From positions 1-27,371 of the forward strand of contig CAYJLC010000031.1 in NCBI GenBank assembly GCA_964370735.1: DNA of 27,371 nt. Reading direction: 5' to 3'. The stretch is from CAYJLC01 sp964370735. GTDB taxonomy: Bacteria > Bacillota > Clostridia > Oscillospirales > Butyricicoccaceae. Positions 1-8,106 of the stretch are shown one piece after another. The notes beneath the pieces were generated by a model. The model was not told the origin of the DNA. It was given only the letters and a program-made list of their open reading frames with translations, and ran no database searches. The position numbers and the translations under genes are program-made. Each line of letters opens with the position of its first letter. The stretch's first letter is position 1.

Positions 1-83
1 AATAGCCGGGTCGCTTTTTTTTATCTATTTATCCCATAAAGTAAATTTTCAATCTGTTTTTTATGAATTTTTTTCAAAAGGTC

Positions 84-112
84 TTGACGTATTCAAAAAA
101 ATAGGTTATCAT
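84..112 (+). promoter_or_regulatory. Sigma-A promoter of perR
   Basis: The -35 is TTGACG at 84-89 and the -10 is TATCAT at 107-112, with a 17-nt spacer. The start codon lies 34 nt downstream. I see no clear PerR-box palindrome over it, so autoregulation is not supported by sequence alone. Confidence 0.7.
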
Positions 113-145
113 ATAGTAACAGATACTAATAAGGAGGTGTTATCC

Positions 146-532
146 ATGAAGAGCCAAGTTAGAAATACTATTCAGCGTTCAATCGTTTATGATATGGTCG
201 GAAGTCTTAAAAATCATCCAACTGCGGATGAGGTGTATAGCGAAATCTACAAAGCCCACCCTACAATCAGTCGTGGTACGGTTTATAGAAATCTTAATAT
301 GTTAGCCGAAACAGGTCAATTATTAAAAATCGAAATACCAGACAGTGCCGATAGATTTGACCATCAAACTCACAAGCACTACCATATAAAATGTACTTCT
401 TGTGGTGATTTTGCCGATGTTAGTCTTTCTTATATGGACGAAATAAACGCTTTAATCCAAAGCGAAACCGGTTATAAAATCGAAGATCATGCCATTGTTT
501 TCAAAGGTCTTTGCAAGTTTTGCCAAGAATAA
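146..532 (+). CDS. perR: PerR-type Fur-family repressor
   Basis: Metal-dependent transcriptional repressor of 128 aa, most like PerR, the peroxide sensor that uses Fe or Mn. The N-terminal part is a winged helix with HPTADEVY at residue 24 and TVYRNL at 45-50. All five regulatory ligands of Bacillus PerR line up: H24, D72 (RFDH), H78 and H80 (HYH), and D91. The structural zinc site is C83/C86 and C123/C126. The Asp at the RFD position favours PerR over Fur. The start is ATG 146, because the AAGGAGGTG ribosome binding site (131-139) overlaps the in-frame GTG at 137. The N-terminus is about 13 residues shorter than in Bacillus PerR. It stands alone between its own promoter and terminator. Confidence 0.88.
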   Translation: MKSQVRNTIQRSIVYDMVGSLKNHPTADEVYSEIYKAHPTISRGTVYRNLNMLAETGQLLKIEIPDSADRFDHQTHKHYHIKCTSCGDFADVSLSYMDEINALIQSETGYKIEDHAIVFKGLCKFCQE

Positions 533-545
533 TTTAAAATACTAC

Positions 546-576
546 GGGGATGTCAATTGCGACACTCCCCTTTTTT
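546..576 (+). terminator. Terminator of perR
   Basis: The stem GGGGA-TGTC pairs with GACA-c-TCCCC (one bulged C) and is followed by six T. Its loop side, AATTGCGACA, resembles the core of the palindrome at 14906-14935, so both may derive from one repeat family. Confidence 0.8.
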
Positions 577-754
577 CATACTTTAAGATGGTTTTTATCT
601 ATATAATGTCGTTTTATGTCGAAATCTATTCTTTTAAAACGAATTTTTTAGACTTTGTCACTTATATCGATAAAAAATATGTATTCATCTTATTATTTAA
701 TGCAACTTTTAGACTATGCTTATCTTTCATTTATGTTACAGTTTAAAAATTTTA

Positions 755-783
755 TTGACATTTTTTAAGAAATATTATATTAT
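755..783 (+). promoter_or_regulatory. Sigma-A promoter of the CorC-type gene
   Basis: TTGACA at 755-760 and TATTAT at 778-783 with a 17-nt spacer, a near-consensus promoter. The roughly 180 bases between the perR terminator and this promoter hold nothing else I can identify. Confidence 0.8.
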
Positions 784-819
784 AAATATATTATATTTTA
801 TTTAGGAGAGATTTTTTCA

Positions 820-2115
820 ATGGACAGTACCGACGTCATGCTTATGATAGCGATAGCTATCTGTATACTTTTTTCAGCTTATTTTTCTTCAACAGAAACA
901 GCTTTTTCAAGCCTTAATAAGGTTAGGCTTAAAAATTCTGCGAAAAACGGAGAAAAAGGGGCAGCGCTTGCTTATGATTTATCCGAACAATTCGATAAAA
1001 TTCTATCGACTATACTTATTGGAAATAATATTGTAAATATCGTGTCAGCATCCCTATCAACAGTTTTATTCACAAATCTGCTTGTAGGAGTTGCAAATGG
1101 TGAATCACTCGCCGTTACACTATCAACAATTGTTATGACCATTCTAGTACTTATTTTCGGAGAAATAACACCGAAAACACTAGCAAAAGAATATCCAGAA
1201 AAATGGGCAGTGATTTCTTCACCACTTCTTAAATTTTTTATGGTAATTCTAGCACCACTTAATTTCCCGTTTACATTATGGAAAATGCTTTTAAGCAAAA
1301 TTTTCACGTTTGACGGTGACAAAAGCATGAGTGACGAAGAATTAATCACGCTAGTTGAGGAAGCAGAGCAAGATGGTGGTTTTGACGAGCACGAAAGTAA
1401 GCTTATTCGTTCGGCTATTGAATTTGATGATTGTGAAGCAGTTGATATCATCACTTCGCGTCTTGATATTGTAGCTATTCCAAAATCATATTCTATGGAA
1501 GAAGTTAAATATGCCTTTGTAGACCATGGTTTTTCAAGATTGCCTGTTTATGAAGATAATATCGACCAAATTATTGGTTTTATACATCAAAAAGATTTTT
1601 ATGAAATTCTATTTAAAGGCTACCAGAGTTTTGAAAGTGTTATTAAACCTATTCATTGCACTGTGCCTAAAATTAAAGTTTCTGAACTTTTCAGAGAGCT
1701 CCAAGCAGCAAAATCGCATATTTGTATCGTTGTAGACGAATTTGGTTCGACTATGGGTATCATTACTATGGAAGACATCATAGAGGAGCTTGTGGGCGAA
1801 ATTTGGGACGAAAATGACGAAGTAATCCTTGAGTTCACTAAAATTGCAGACGATAAATATACCGTTTTATGCTCGACAGATATCGAAAACTTCTTTGAAG
1901 AATTCGAGAAAAAATATGACGAAGAAAAATATGACGATATTCAAACCGTTTCTGGTTGGGTAATCGCAGAAATAGGTCACATCCCAGAGGTTGGTGACAC
2001 TTTTGACTTCGAAAACTTAACAATCACAGTTTCAAAAACTGATTATAGACGTATCTTAGAAATCGAAGTTTTGGTTCGCGAAGAAGAACTTCCGACAGAA
2101 GATACAGCAGAATAA
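820..2115 (+). CDS. CNNM/CorC-HlyC family membrane protein
   Basis: Predicted integral membrane transport protein of 431 aa. The family (UPF0053, often annotated as hemolysin-related) is linked to Mg2+/Co2+ homeostasis, probably efflux. Domain order is the full family set. An N-terminal DUF21/CNNM membrane domain (about 1-190) carries YFSSTETAFSSLNKVRL and the FGEITPKTLAKEYPE loop. Two CBS domains follow (about 205-330), including GIITMEDIIEELVGEI at the end of the second. A C-terminal CorC_HlyC domain spans about 345-420. The start at 820 has a TTTAGGAGAG ribosome binding site and a consensus promoter. It is monocistronic, with its own terminator. I see no metal-responsive riboswitch in the short leader. 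The transported ion cannot be told from the sequence. Confidence 0.88.
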   Translation: MDSTDVMLMIAIAICILFSAYFSSTETAFSSLNKVRLKNSAKNGEKGAALAYDLSEQFDKILSTILIGNNIVNIVSASLSTVLFTNLLVGVANGESLAVTLSTIVMTILVLIFGEITPKTLAKEYPEKWAVISSPLLKFFMVILAPLNFPFTLWKMLLSKIFTFDGDKSMSDEELITLVEEAEQDGGFDEHESKLIRSAIEFDDCEAVDIITSRLDIVAIPKSYSMEEVKYAFVDHGFSRLPVYEDNIDQIIGFIHQKDFYEILFKGYQSFESVIKPIHCTVPKIKVSELFRELQAAKSHICIVVDEFGSTMGIITMEDIIEELVGEIWDENDEVILEFTKIADDKYTVLCSTDIENFFEEFEKKYDEEKYDDIQTVSGWVIAEIGHIPEVGDTFDFENLTITVSKTDYRRILEIEVLVREEELPTEDTAE

Positions 2116-2120
2116 AATTT

Positions 2121-2151
2121 AAAGCTTGCAATTTATATTGTAAGCTTTTTT
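2121..2151 (+). terminator. Terminator of the CorC-type gene
   Basis: A 12-bp stem AAAGCTTGCAAT / ATTGTAAGCTTT (one G-U pair) with a TTAT loop, followed by a T run. Confidence 0.85.
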
Positions 2152-2184
2152 GTATTAAAATATTCTATTTTAATGTGAGTAAAT
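2152..2184. repeat. 33-bp direct repeat, copy 1 (rnpB 3'-end duplicate)
   Basis: Identical to 2247-2279. It contains the AT-rich hairpin ATTAAAATA-ttc-TATTTTAAT and then GTGAGTAAAT, which on the minus strand is the last bases of RNase P RNA. After one inserted base in the other copy, similarity continues for about five bases (TATAA). Confidence 0.85.
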
Positions 2185-2220
2185 TATAACTCCGTTGCAG
2201 ATTATTACTCTTTTTGTTTC

Positions 2221-2248
2221 ACAAAAACACCTTCACTTGCGTGAAGGT
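2221..2248 (-). terminator. Terminator of rnpB
   Basis: On the minus strand an 8-bp stem ACCTTCAC / GTGAAGGT closes a GCAA tetraloop and is followed by GTTTTTG. It lies 22 nt past the RNase P RNA 3' end. Confidence 0.8.
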
Positions 2249-2279
2249 ATTAAAATATTCTATTTTAATGTGAGTAAAT
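2247..2279. repeat. 33-bp direct repeat, copy 2 (genuine rnpB 3' end)
   Basis: Same 33 bases as 2152-2184, offset by 95 bp. This copy includes the true RNase P RNA 3' end, whose GATTTACTCAC pairs with the 5' end of the RNA. Confidence 0.85.
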
Positions 2280-2602
2280 CTATAAGCCGAGTTCTGTATT
2301 TGACAGCCATCTATCTGGGAGATATGTCGCCATATTCCTCAAGCCACCCCTCTGTGCTATGCGAGCAGCTTTAAATCACACAAGCTGGTGTTGCTACGGA
2401 TAGAGTTTACAGGAGATTATTGTTACCAATAAAATCAGTGAGCTCTTACCTCACTTTTCCACCCTTACCGAAAAAATCGGCGGTATATTTCTGTTGCACT
2501 TTTCCTATGGTCACCCACGGCTGACGTTATCAGCTATCCTGCTCTTTGTAGCTCGGACTTTCCTCGTAGTCTTTAAACCACGCGACTGTCTGATTTACTC
2601 AC
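2270..2602 (-). ncRNA. rnpB: RNase P RNA (class A)
   Basis: Catalytic RNA of RNase P, which removes the 5' leader from pre-tRNAs. Read on the minus strand it begins GTGAGTAAATCAGACAGTCG and contains GAGGAAAGTCCGAGCT (CR-I), then GTGACCATAGGAAAAGTGCAA, then CAGAACTCGGCTTATAG near the end (CR-V). The 5' GTGAGTAAATC and the 3' GATTTACTCAC pair to form helix P1. At about 333 nt, with these motifs, it fits the ancestral A type rather than the B type of Bacillus. The ends are set by the P1 pairing and agree with the promoter position, so they should be right within a few bases. Confidence 0.95.
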
Positions 2603-2608
2603 TAATGT

Positions 2609-2637
2609 ATTATATACGTTTTTTAGTAAAAAGTCAA
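2609..2637 (-). promoter_or_regulatory. Sigma-A promoter of rnpB
   Basis: On the minus strand TTGACT (2637-2632), a 17-nt spacer and TATAAT (2614-2609). The predicted start falls at about 2602-2603, the 5' end of RNase P RNA. Confidence 0.85.
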
Positions 2638-2707
2638 TTAAATTCATTCTTTTTTTCTCGAGTTTCGAATATATTAATATATATTTAATATATTTAGGAG
2701 GAGTTTT

Positions 2708-4522
2708 ATGTGTTCTATCTGTGGAATTTTAGATTTTAAAACGCAAAATATAGATGAAAAAGTTGTGAAATCTATGAATAATAGCTTAAACCATCGTGGT
2801 CCTGACCAACAGGGGATATTTTTAACAGAAAATATCGCTTTTGCGCATAATAGACTTGCAGTAATCGATGTTGAAAATGGTTTGCAACCAATGACACGCG
2901 TGCATAAAGGAAAATCATACACAATAATTTATAATGGAGAAATATATAACTCGCAAGAACTAACAAACGAAATCAAACGTTATGGTATAAATTTAACGAC
3001 GACCTGCGACACCGAAGTCGTGCTTTACGCGTATATTTTATTTGGCGAAAAATGCTCCAAACTGCTGAATGGAATTTTTGCATTTGCTATTTTAGACGAT
3101 GATAAAGTTTATTTATCTCGCGATAGATTCGGTGTAAAGCCATTTTATTATGCACAAAAAAATTCCAAATTATTTTTCGCCTCTGAGCCAAAAGCTATTT
3201 TAAAAAACCCAGAAATAAAACCTATCATAGATAAACAAGGACTTTGGCAACTACTCTTTTTAACTCCAGCAAAAATGATTGGTTCTAGTGTTTTTCGTGA
3301 TATTTTAGAAATCCCACCTGCCCATCACGGTTATTTTGATGGCGAAAATCTTCGTCTAGAATGTTATTTTGAGCTAAAGGCTGAAATTTTCACTGGAAGT
3401 GAGCGTGACGCTGTTGAGCACACTAAATTTTTAGTAACCGATGCTATAAAAAGACAACTCGTGTCTGATGTTCCACTTTGCACATTTTTATCAGGTGGCA
3501 TAGACTCGTCGATTATAACGTCGGTAGCTCAAGAAGAATATTTGAAAAAAGGTGAAATTTTATCTACATATTCATTTGAGTACAAAGGAAATAAACAAAA
3601 TTTTCAAAACACTATGTTCCAACCAGACCCTGACGATGATTATGCAGTATATCTTGCCTCTTATCTGGGCACTAACCACGAAATTTTACAGGCATCGACC
3701 GAAGATATCATCTATCTTTTAGAAAGTGCCACAAAGGCGCGTGATTTACCTGGTATGGCTGATATTGATAGTTCGTTGCTTTATTATTGCAAAAAAGTAA
3801 AAAAGCGCCATACAGTGGCATTATCAGGCGAATGCGCAGACGAAATTTTCGGTGGATATCCTTGGTTCTATCGCTCAGAAATGCTCGACTCAGATTTCTT
3901 CCCTTGGATTCACGCCCCTCTAAAACGCGTTAATTTATTTAGAGAAGATAAAGTTTTCGCAAAAGAAGGTTATGAATTTATGTCAAATTATTATAAATCT
4001 GACCTAGAAAAGTGCCCTATACTTGAAAATGATAGTCATACTATGAAAACTTCGCGTCGTGCGACTTGGCTTTCGACTAGATTTTTCATGAGTTCGCTAC
4101 TCGAGCGTAAAGATAGAATGAGCATGTGGAGTGGTGTCGAGGTAAGAGTTCCATTTTCTGACCATAGGATTTTGGAATATGTCTACAATGTCCCTTGGGA
4201 ATATAAATTTAAAAATGGTGTAGAAAAATCGTTACTACGCGATGCTTTATCGGATTATTTACCAGAAAAAATACTTAAACGCAAAAAAAGCCCCTACCCT
4301 AAAACCCACGACCCTATGTACGAAGAAATCGTCACTAATATACTGAAAAAACGCCTAAAATATTCTTATCTAAATGAAATCTTAGACTTAAATTCCTTAA
4401 AACACTTTTTAAACTCGGAAAATTCGACTTGGTTTGGTCAGCTTATGTCAAAGCCTCAGCTTATTTCTTGGCTAATCCAAATGGATTATTTTTTAGAAAG
4501 TAATGATGTGATTTTCGAGTAA
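2708..4522 (+). CDS. asnB: Asparagine synthetase B, glutamine-hydrolysing
   Basis: Makes asparagine from aspartate, ATP and glutamine in the cytoplasm. The protein has 604 aa, a normal length. The N-terminal glutamine amidotransferase domain starts with the nucleophile Cys2 (MCSICGILDF) and carries RGPD (30-33), NGEIYN (76-81) and DTEV (101-104). The synthetase domain has the ATP pyrophosphatase loop SGGIDSS (262-268), and SGECADEIFGGYPW and RKDRMSMWSGVEVRVPF further on. The ribosome binding site AGGAGGAG directly precedes the ATG, whose Cys2 must become the N-terminus, so the start is firm. It has no obvious partner gene, and I see no convincing terminator just after the stop. Its promoter in the AT-rich stretch 2640-2695 is not clear. 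Confidence 0.95.
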   Translation: MCSICGILDFKTQNIDEKVVKSMNNSLNHRGPDQQGIFLTENIAFAHNRLAVIDVENGLQPMTRVHKGKSYTIIYNGEIYNSQELTNEIKRYGINLTTTCDTEVVLYAYILFGEKCSKLLNGIFAFAILDDDKVYLSRDRFGVKPFYYAQKNSKLFFASEPKAILKNPEIKPIIDKQGLWQLLFLTPAKMIGSSVFRDILEIPPAHHGYFDGENLRLECYFELKAEIFTGSERDAVEHTKFLVTDAIKRQLVSDVPLCTFLSGGIDSSIITSVAQEEYLKKGEILSTYSFEYKGNKQNFQNTMFQPDPDDDYAVYLASYLGTNHEILQASTEDIIYLLESATKARDLPGMADIDSSLLYYCKKVKKRHTVALSGECADEIFGGYPWFYRSEMLDSDFFPWIHAPLKRVNLFREDKVFAKEGYEFMSNYYKSDLEKCPILENDSHTMKTSRRATWLSTRFFMSSLLERKDRMSMWSGVEVRVPFSDHRILEYVYNVPWEYKFKNGVEKSLLRDALSDYLPEKILKRKKSPYPKTHDPMYEEIVTNILKKRLKYSYLNEILDLNSLKHFLNSENSTWFGQLMSKPQLISWLIQMDYFLESNDVIFE

Positions 4523-4710
4523 AGTTTTCCTTTTTATCTTAAAACTCTCCTAAGTTAAGCTTAAATTTTGCCTTTATTATCGCCTGTTTTCTATCTATAA
4601 ACAAAAGTTTATATTTACTTTCAGATTTACAAATTGTTAGCGATTATTTATGCAATATATACAAATATACTAGTACATATAGAATTTATATATAATGCAC
4701 AAAGCCTTAT
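4523..4710. other. Intergenic, no gene seen
   Basis: AT-rich spacer after asnB without a credible reading frame or RNA gene. A short AGTTTT...AAAACT pairing near 4525-4550 is too weak to call a terminator. The regulated promoter of the next gene occupies the rest of the gap. Confidence 0.5.
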
Positions 4711-4731
4711 GGTAATTGTTGGTAATTACGC

Positions 4732-4748
4732 TGTTACCAATTTGTAAT
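4732..4748 (+). promoter_or_regulatory. WalR-like direct-repeat operator
   Basis: TGTTAC-CAATT-TGTAAT is a full match to the published WalR (YycF) consensus TGTWAH-N5-TGTWAH. It sits 16 nt upstream of the -35 of a wall hydrolase gene, the typical target class of WalRK. An overlapping inverted repeat TTGGTAA/TTACCAA (4719-4740) and two GGTAATT copies 10 bp apart (4711, 4721) add to the signal. The assignment to WalR is inference; other OmpR-family regulators bind similar repeats. Confidence 0.6.
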
Positions 4749-4764
4749 TTTTCGCAAAAAACTA

Positions 4765-4793
4765 TTGACAAAGTAACAAAAATAGTATATTAT
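4765..4793 (+). promoter_or_regulatory. Sigma-A promoter of the M23 peptidase gene
   Basis: TTGACA (4765-4770) and TATTAT (4788-4793) with a 17-nt spacer, near consensus. Confidence 0.85.
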
Positions 4794-4801
4794 AGATACA
4801 G

Positions 4802-4818
4802 CGTTACCGAAATGCAAC
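4802..4818 (+). promoter_or_regulatory. Degenerate second copy of the operator, near +1
   Basis: CGTTAC-CGAAA-TGCAAC keeps the register of the repeat at 4732-4748, exactly 70 bp away, with two departures from TGTWAH. Its position at the predicted transcription start would suit a regulator bound at both ends of the promoter. Confidence 0.3.
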
Positions 4819-4842
4819 TAAATTTTAACTTAGGAGATACTT

Positions 4843-6192
4843 ATGAAACTGGCGAAAACTATGGATAGTGTAGCAAACTTTTTCTCAAAAAGACTATTAA
4901 CCATAACACCTATATGCGTACTTATGCTGGCAATCGTGACTGTTTATGTAGCAAATCCTTCCGTTGCAATCTATGTGGATGGAGAGCTTTTAGGCACAAC
5001 ATCTAGCACAGAAGAATTTGAAACAATCAAAAGCGATTTAGAAAACTACGTTTCAGATATTTTAGACAAACCATATTCTCTAGATGTAGAAGTAGAATAT
5101 AAATTAACTTACGAAAACCCAACTTTAAACCCTATCGATTTAACATCAGTTGAGCAAAATTTAGCTGCTGATATTAATGAAATCGATACACTTGCTGTTT
5201 TATACATAGACGGCGAACCAACTTATGCTTTAGACACTGTTGAAACTGCTAATGATGTTTTACAAGATGTTTTAGTAGCTTTAGTTGGCGAAGAATTAGC
5301 AGACAAAGCAAACTTCGTTGAGAACATTTATGTTAAAGAAGAAATCGTTCCTACAACTATGCTTTCAACTCCAGACGCTGTTAAAGCAGACCTTACAGCT
5401 ACTGAAGTAGGCGCTGCTACTCACACAGTTGCTGCAAATGAAACTCTTTCTGCTATTGCAGTAATGTACGATATGCCTTCTTCTGAAGTTGAGGCTTTAA
5501 ACCCTGAACTTGAACCTGCTAGAATTCAAATTGGACAAGAAATCGTTATCGAAAAAGCTCAACCTGCAATTTCTGTTGAGGTTTTAGAGCAAATTACTTA
5601 TACTGAAGATATCGCTTACGATACAGAAACAACTTATGACGACTCTATGACAACTTCTCAAAAGAAAACTATCACTTCTGGTCAAGTTGGTGTTACTGAA
5701 ATCGTTGCAAACGTTACTTATGTAAACGGTGTTGAAACTTCAAGAGAAATCGTTAGTGAAACAACTATTAAAGAACCAGTTACAGCTGTTGTTTCTGTTG
5801 GTACTAAACCATCTGTTACTACTGGCGAATTAAAATACCCTGTTTATGGTGCAAACTTAACTTCTAATTACGGCTACCGTTGGGGTGGATTCCACACTGG
5901 TATCGACCTTGCAGACCCTGTTGGTACTCCAATTTATGCTGCTGATGGTGGTACAGTTATTTTCTCAAGCTATAAAGGTTCGTATGGTAACCTAGTTATC
6001 ATCGACCATGGAAACGGCATGACAACTTATTATGCTCACTGTTCTTCTAACTTAGTATCTGTTGGCGAACAAGTAAACCAAGGCGATTTAATCGCCAAAA
6101 TGGGTAGCACAGGAAACAGCACAGGTTCTCACCTTCACTTCGAAGTAAGAATCAACAACTCACACGTTAACCCATTTAACTATTTACCGTAA
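4843..6192 (+). CDS. LysM-G5-M23 peptidoglycan endopeptidase
   Basis: Predicted membrane-anchored or secreted cell wall hydrolase of 449 aa that cleaves peptidoglycan peptide cross-links. It has a transmembrane or signal-anchor segment at about 20-44, an unassigned extracellular region to about 190, and a LysM module at about 193-237 (HTVAANETLSAIAVMYDM). A G5 domain follows at about 245-322, then an M23 domain at about 330-449. Zinc ligands are visible: HTGID (H351, D355) and HLH (H430, H432), with the catalytic-region His in YYAHC (H399). The start is ATG 4843 with the ribosome binding site TAGGAGA. Expression is probably under a WalR-like response regulator through the operator upstream. 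It is monocistronic and followed by a strong terminator. The LysM-G5-M23 order is common in clostridial hydrolases. Confidence 0.92.
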   Translation: MKLAKTMDSVANFFSKRLLTITPICVLMLAIVTVYVANPSVAIYVDGELLGTTSSTEEFETIKSDLENYVSDILDKPYSLDVEVEYKLTYENPTLNPIDLTSVEQNLAADINEIDTLAVLYIDGEPTYALDTVETANDVLQDVLVALVGEELADKANFVENIYVKEEIVPTTMLSTPDAVKADLTATEVGAATHTVAANETLSAIAVMYDMPSSEVEALNPELEPARIQIGQEIVIEKAQPAISVEVLEQITYTEDIAYDTETTYDDSMTTSQKKTITSGQVGVTEIVANVTYVNGVETSREIVSETTIKEPVTAVVSVGTKPSVTTGELKYPVYGANLTSNYGYRWGGFHTGIDLADPVGTPIYAADGGTVIFSSYKGSYGNLVIIDHGNGMTTYYAHCSSNLVSVGEQVNQGDLIAKMGSTGNSTGSHLHFEVRINNSHVNPFNYLP

Positions 6193-6196
6193 AATT

Positions 6197-6224
6197 AAAC
6201 CCTGTTTTAAACGACAGGGTTTTT
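6197..6224 (+). terminator. Terminator of the M23 peptidase gene
   Basis: A 9-bp stem AAACCCTGT / ACAGGGTTT with an 8-nt loop, running into a T stretch. Confidence 0.88.
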
Positions 6225-6259
6225 CTTGCTGTACAAATAAATACTATATTTATAAACCA

Positions 6260-6290
6260 AAAGGACGATTTTTACATCGTCCTTTTTTTT
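6260..6290. terminator. Bidirectional terminator between convergent units
   Basis: A 10-bp stem AAAGGACGAT / ATCGTCCTTT followed on the plus strand by more T. On the minus strand it follows the cyclase operon, whose stop codon overlaps its edge, and runs into TTTTGG. Confidence 0.8.
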
Positions 6291-8106
6291 ATGTAGTTTC
6301 TACTCTAAATATTTCAAAATCATTTGTTTTGCCTTTTAGCTTAATATCACTGCCTAGCGAAGTTAATTTCACTCTGCCTTCTACTTCTCTAGCTACGTCA
6401 AAACTTACTAAAATCTCACCTTTTTTTGCGTTACTTTCCAATCTCGCCGCAGTATTCACCGTATCTCCGATTGCTGTATAGTCCATCCTCGTAGTTGAAC
6501 CAATATTGCCAACAACAGCCTTACCACAGTTTACACCAACGCCAAAACCAATCGACACACCGTATAAATCTTCGATTTCTTTCGCTAGTTTTTCGCCACC
6601 ATGAACCATGTCAATCGCAGTTTTGACAGCCTTATACACATAATCATCCTGCTTTAAAGGTGCACCCCAAAAAGCCATCGTACTATCTCCGATAAATTTA
6701 TCAAGTGTGCCATTATTTTCAAACACACAGTTACCAGTAAGCGTTAAGTATCTATTTAAAATCTCGACGACAACAGGTGCCTTAATTTTTTCTGAAAGTG
6801 TCGTAAATCCACGAATATCAACAAATAAAACTGCAATATCCACTTCTTTTCCGCCTAATTCTAACGCTTCGGAATCGTCTTTTAAAAGCTCGGACACAAC
6901 CTCTGGCGCAACATAGCGTCTAAAAGTTGATGTAATTTTTCGTTTTTCAACGATTGATAATGTGTAATTTGTGGCTATGGATAAAATGAATGCCGAAGTT
7001 ATTGAAACAGGCACAAAAAGCACATTTGTCAGCACATATCCGTTATTAAATGCGAAAATATATGCATAAACCAGCCCAAAAGTCAGCCCTACCCAAATAA
7101 TAAGCGCTTGCCAAACTTTTCTTTCATAAAACCATAGAAAAGTTGAGAATGAAATAGCTAAAATAAGCAAATCTTGAGGAAGTCTTGGTACAACTGTCTT
7201 TAAATTACCATCAATGAGCGCCGAAATAGCATTCGCCTGATATTCCACCCCATACATGTGCGTCGCACGATCGATAGCCGTTGGATATGAGTCCAAAAGC
7301 CCTGTCGTATATGGTCCTATAAGCACAATTTTATCTGCAAAAATATCCGAATCTAGCGTTTCATTATACAAATCTACTACGGAAATTCCGTCATCGAATG
7401 AAAAAGGCTTAGAATTAAACGGAACATACCAAAACCCTTGCTCATTCATCGGTGGAATACTCGTGGCACTTTCGCCTATATGAGCCATATATTTTTTGTA
7501 AATTATCTGATTAAATGACGGAATTTCTCGCCCATCTGGCAGATTTAATTGCCAAAGCGCGTGACGTAATATGCCATCTGAGTCGAGCATTGCATTTATA
7601 TGTCCCTGTTCGGTGGCATCTCTAAGTGCCTTATATGGCTCTTCATACGCTAAAATCGAAAAGCTATCCATATATGCTGTACCGTCTGAATTTTCAACAA
7701 AAGATGTTCCAAACTCGGCAAACGAAGCTGTAACAACATTGCCATACTTACCAGAAACTTCTGCTAAATAATCATCAAACTCGGCATTTTCGCCTTCACC
7801 TTCATAAAGTGAGTCAATTCCTATTACTGCTGGACGTTTTTCTGGGTCGAAATTTAGATATTCGATAGCTTTCGCCATAACATCACGCGTCCAAGGCCAA
7901 GTATCAAACTCATTTAGTGCTCTTTCATCGATTCCTACGATAATAATTTCGCTATTTGGTGCCGAATGCTGTTGATATAGCGCATCTGATACTAAATTTA
8001 GTTGGCTTGTAAAGATGCCTGTTTCAAGTAAAATAAACATAATAAGCGAAAAAACCGTCGACACTATTAATTTTTGTGCCGTCTTATTATTTAATATTTT
8101 TTTCAT
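6289..8106 (-). CDS. CHASE2-domain class III adenylate cyclase
   Basis: Membrane receptor cyclase of 605 aa, predicted to make cAMP from ATP in response to an extracellular signal. Order: membrane segment (about 13-30), extracellular CHASE2 sensor (about 36-305), three membrane segments (about 310-385), a short linker, and a catalytic domain (about 420-605). Metal-binding aspartates are D430 (FVDIRGFT) and D474 (FIGDSTMAFWG). K470 and T544 (DYTAIGD) are at the purine-selecting positions and match bacterial adenylate rather than guanylate cyclases. The transition-state pair N551/R555 is in NTAARLE. All catalytic residues are present, so it should be active. It is the last gene of the operon, and its ATG overlaps the preceding stop as TAATG, which suggests translational coupling. 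The ligand is unknown. Confidence 0.93.
   Translation of the reverse strand: MKKILNNKTAQKLIVSTVFSLIMFILLETGIFTSQLNLVSDALYQQHSAPNSEIIIVGIDERALNEFDTWPWTRDVMAKAIEYLNFDPEKRPAVIGIDSLYEGEGENAEFDDYLAEVSGKYGNVVTASFAEFGTSFVENSDGTAYMDSFSILAYEEPYKALRDATEQGHINAMLDSDGILRHALWQLNLPDGREIPSFNQIIYKKYMAHIGESATSIPPMNEQGFWYVPFNSKPFSFDDGISVVDLYNETLDSDIFADKIVLIGPYTTGLLDSYPTAIDRATHMYGVEYQANAISALIDGNLKTVVPRLPQDLLILAISFSTFLWFYERKVWQALIIWVGLTFGLVYAYIFAFNNGYVLTNVLFVPVSITSAFILSIATNYTLSIVEKRKITSTFRRYVAPEVVSELLKDDSEALELGGKEVDIAVLFVDIRGFTTLSEKIKAPVVVEILNRYLTLTGNCVFENNGTLDKFIGDSTMAFWGAPLKQDDYVYKAVKTAIDMVHGGEKLAKEIEDLYGVSIGFGVGVNCGKAVVGNIGSTTRMDYTAIGDTVNTAARLESNAKKGEILVSFDVAREVEGRVKLTSLGSDIKLKGKTNDFEIFRVETT

Noticed and set aside
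1..30. Terminator-like 3' arm (CCGGGTCGC followed by T8) at the window start
   Set aside because: Only half of the possible stem is inside the window, so it cannot be confirmed.
489..746. Open frame of 85 codons after perR
   Set aside because: It overlaps the end of perR, runs through the perR terminator, has no ribosome binding site and reads as low-complexity AT translation.
577..754. Possible riboswitch before the CorC-type gene
   Set aside because: The region lies upstream of the promoter at 755-783, so it is not in the leader, and no known metal-sensing aptamer motif is visible.
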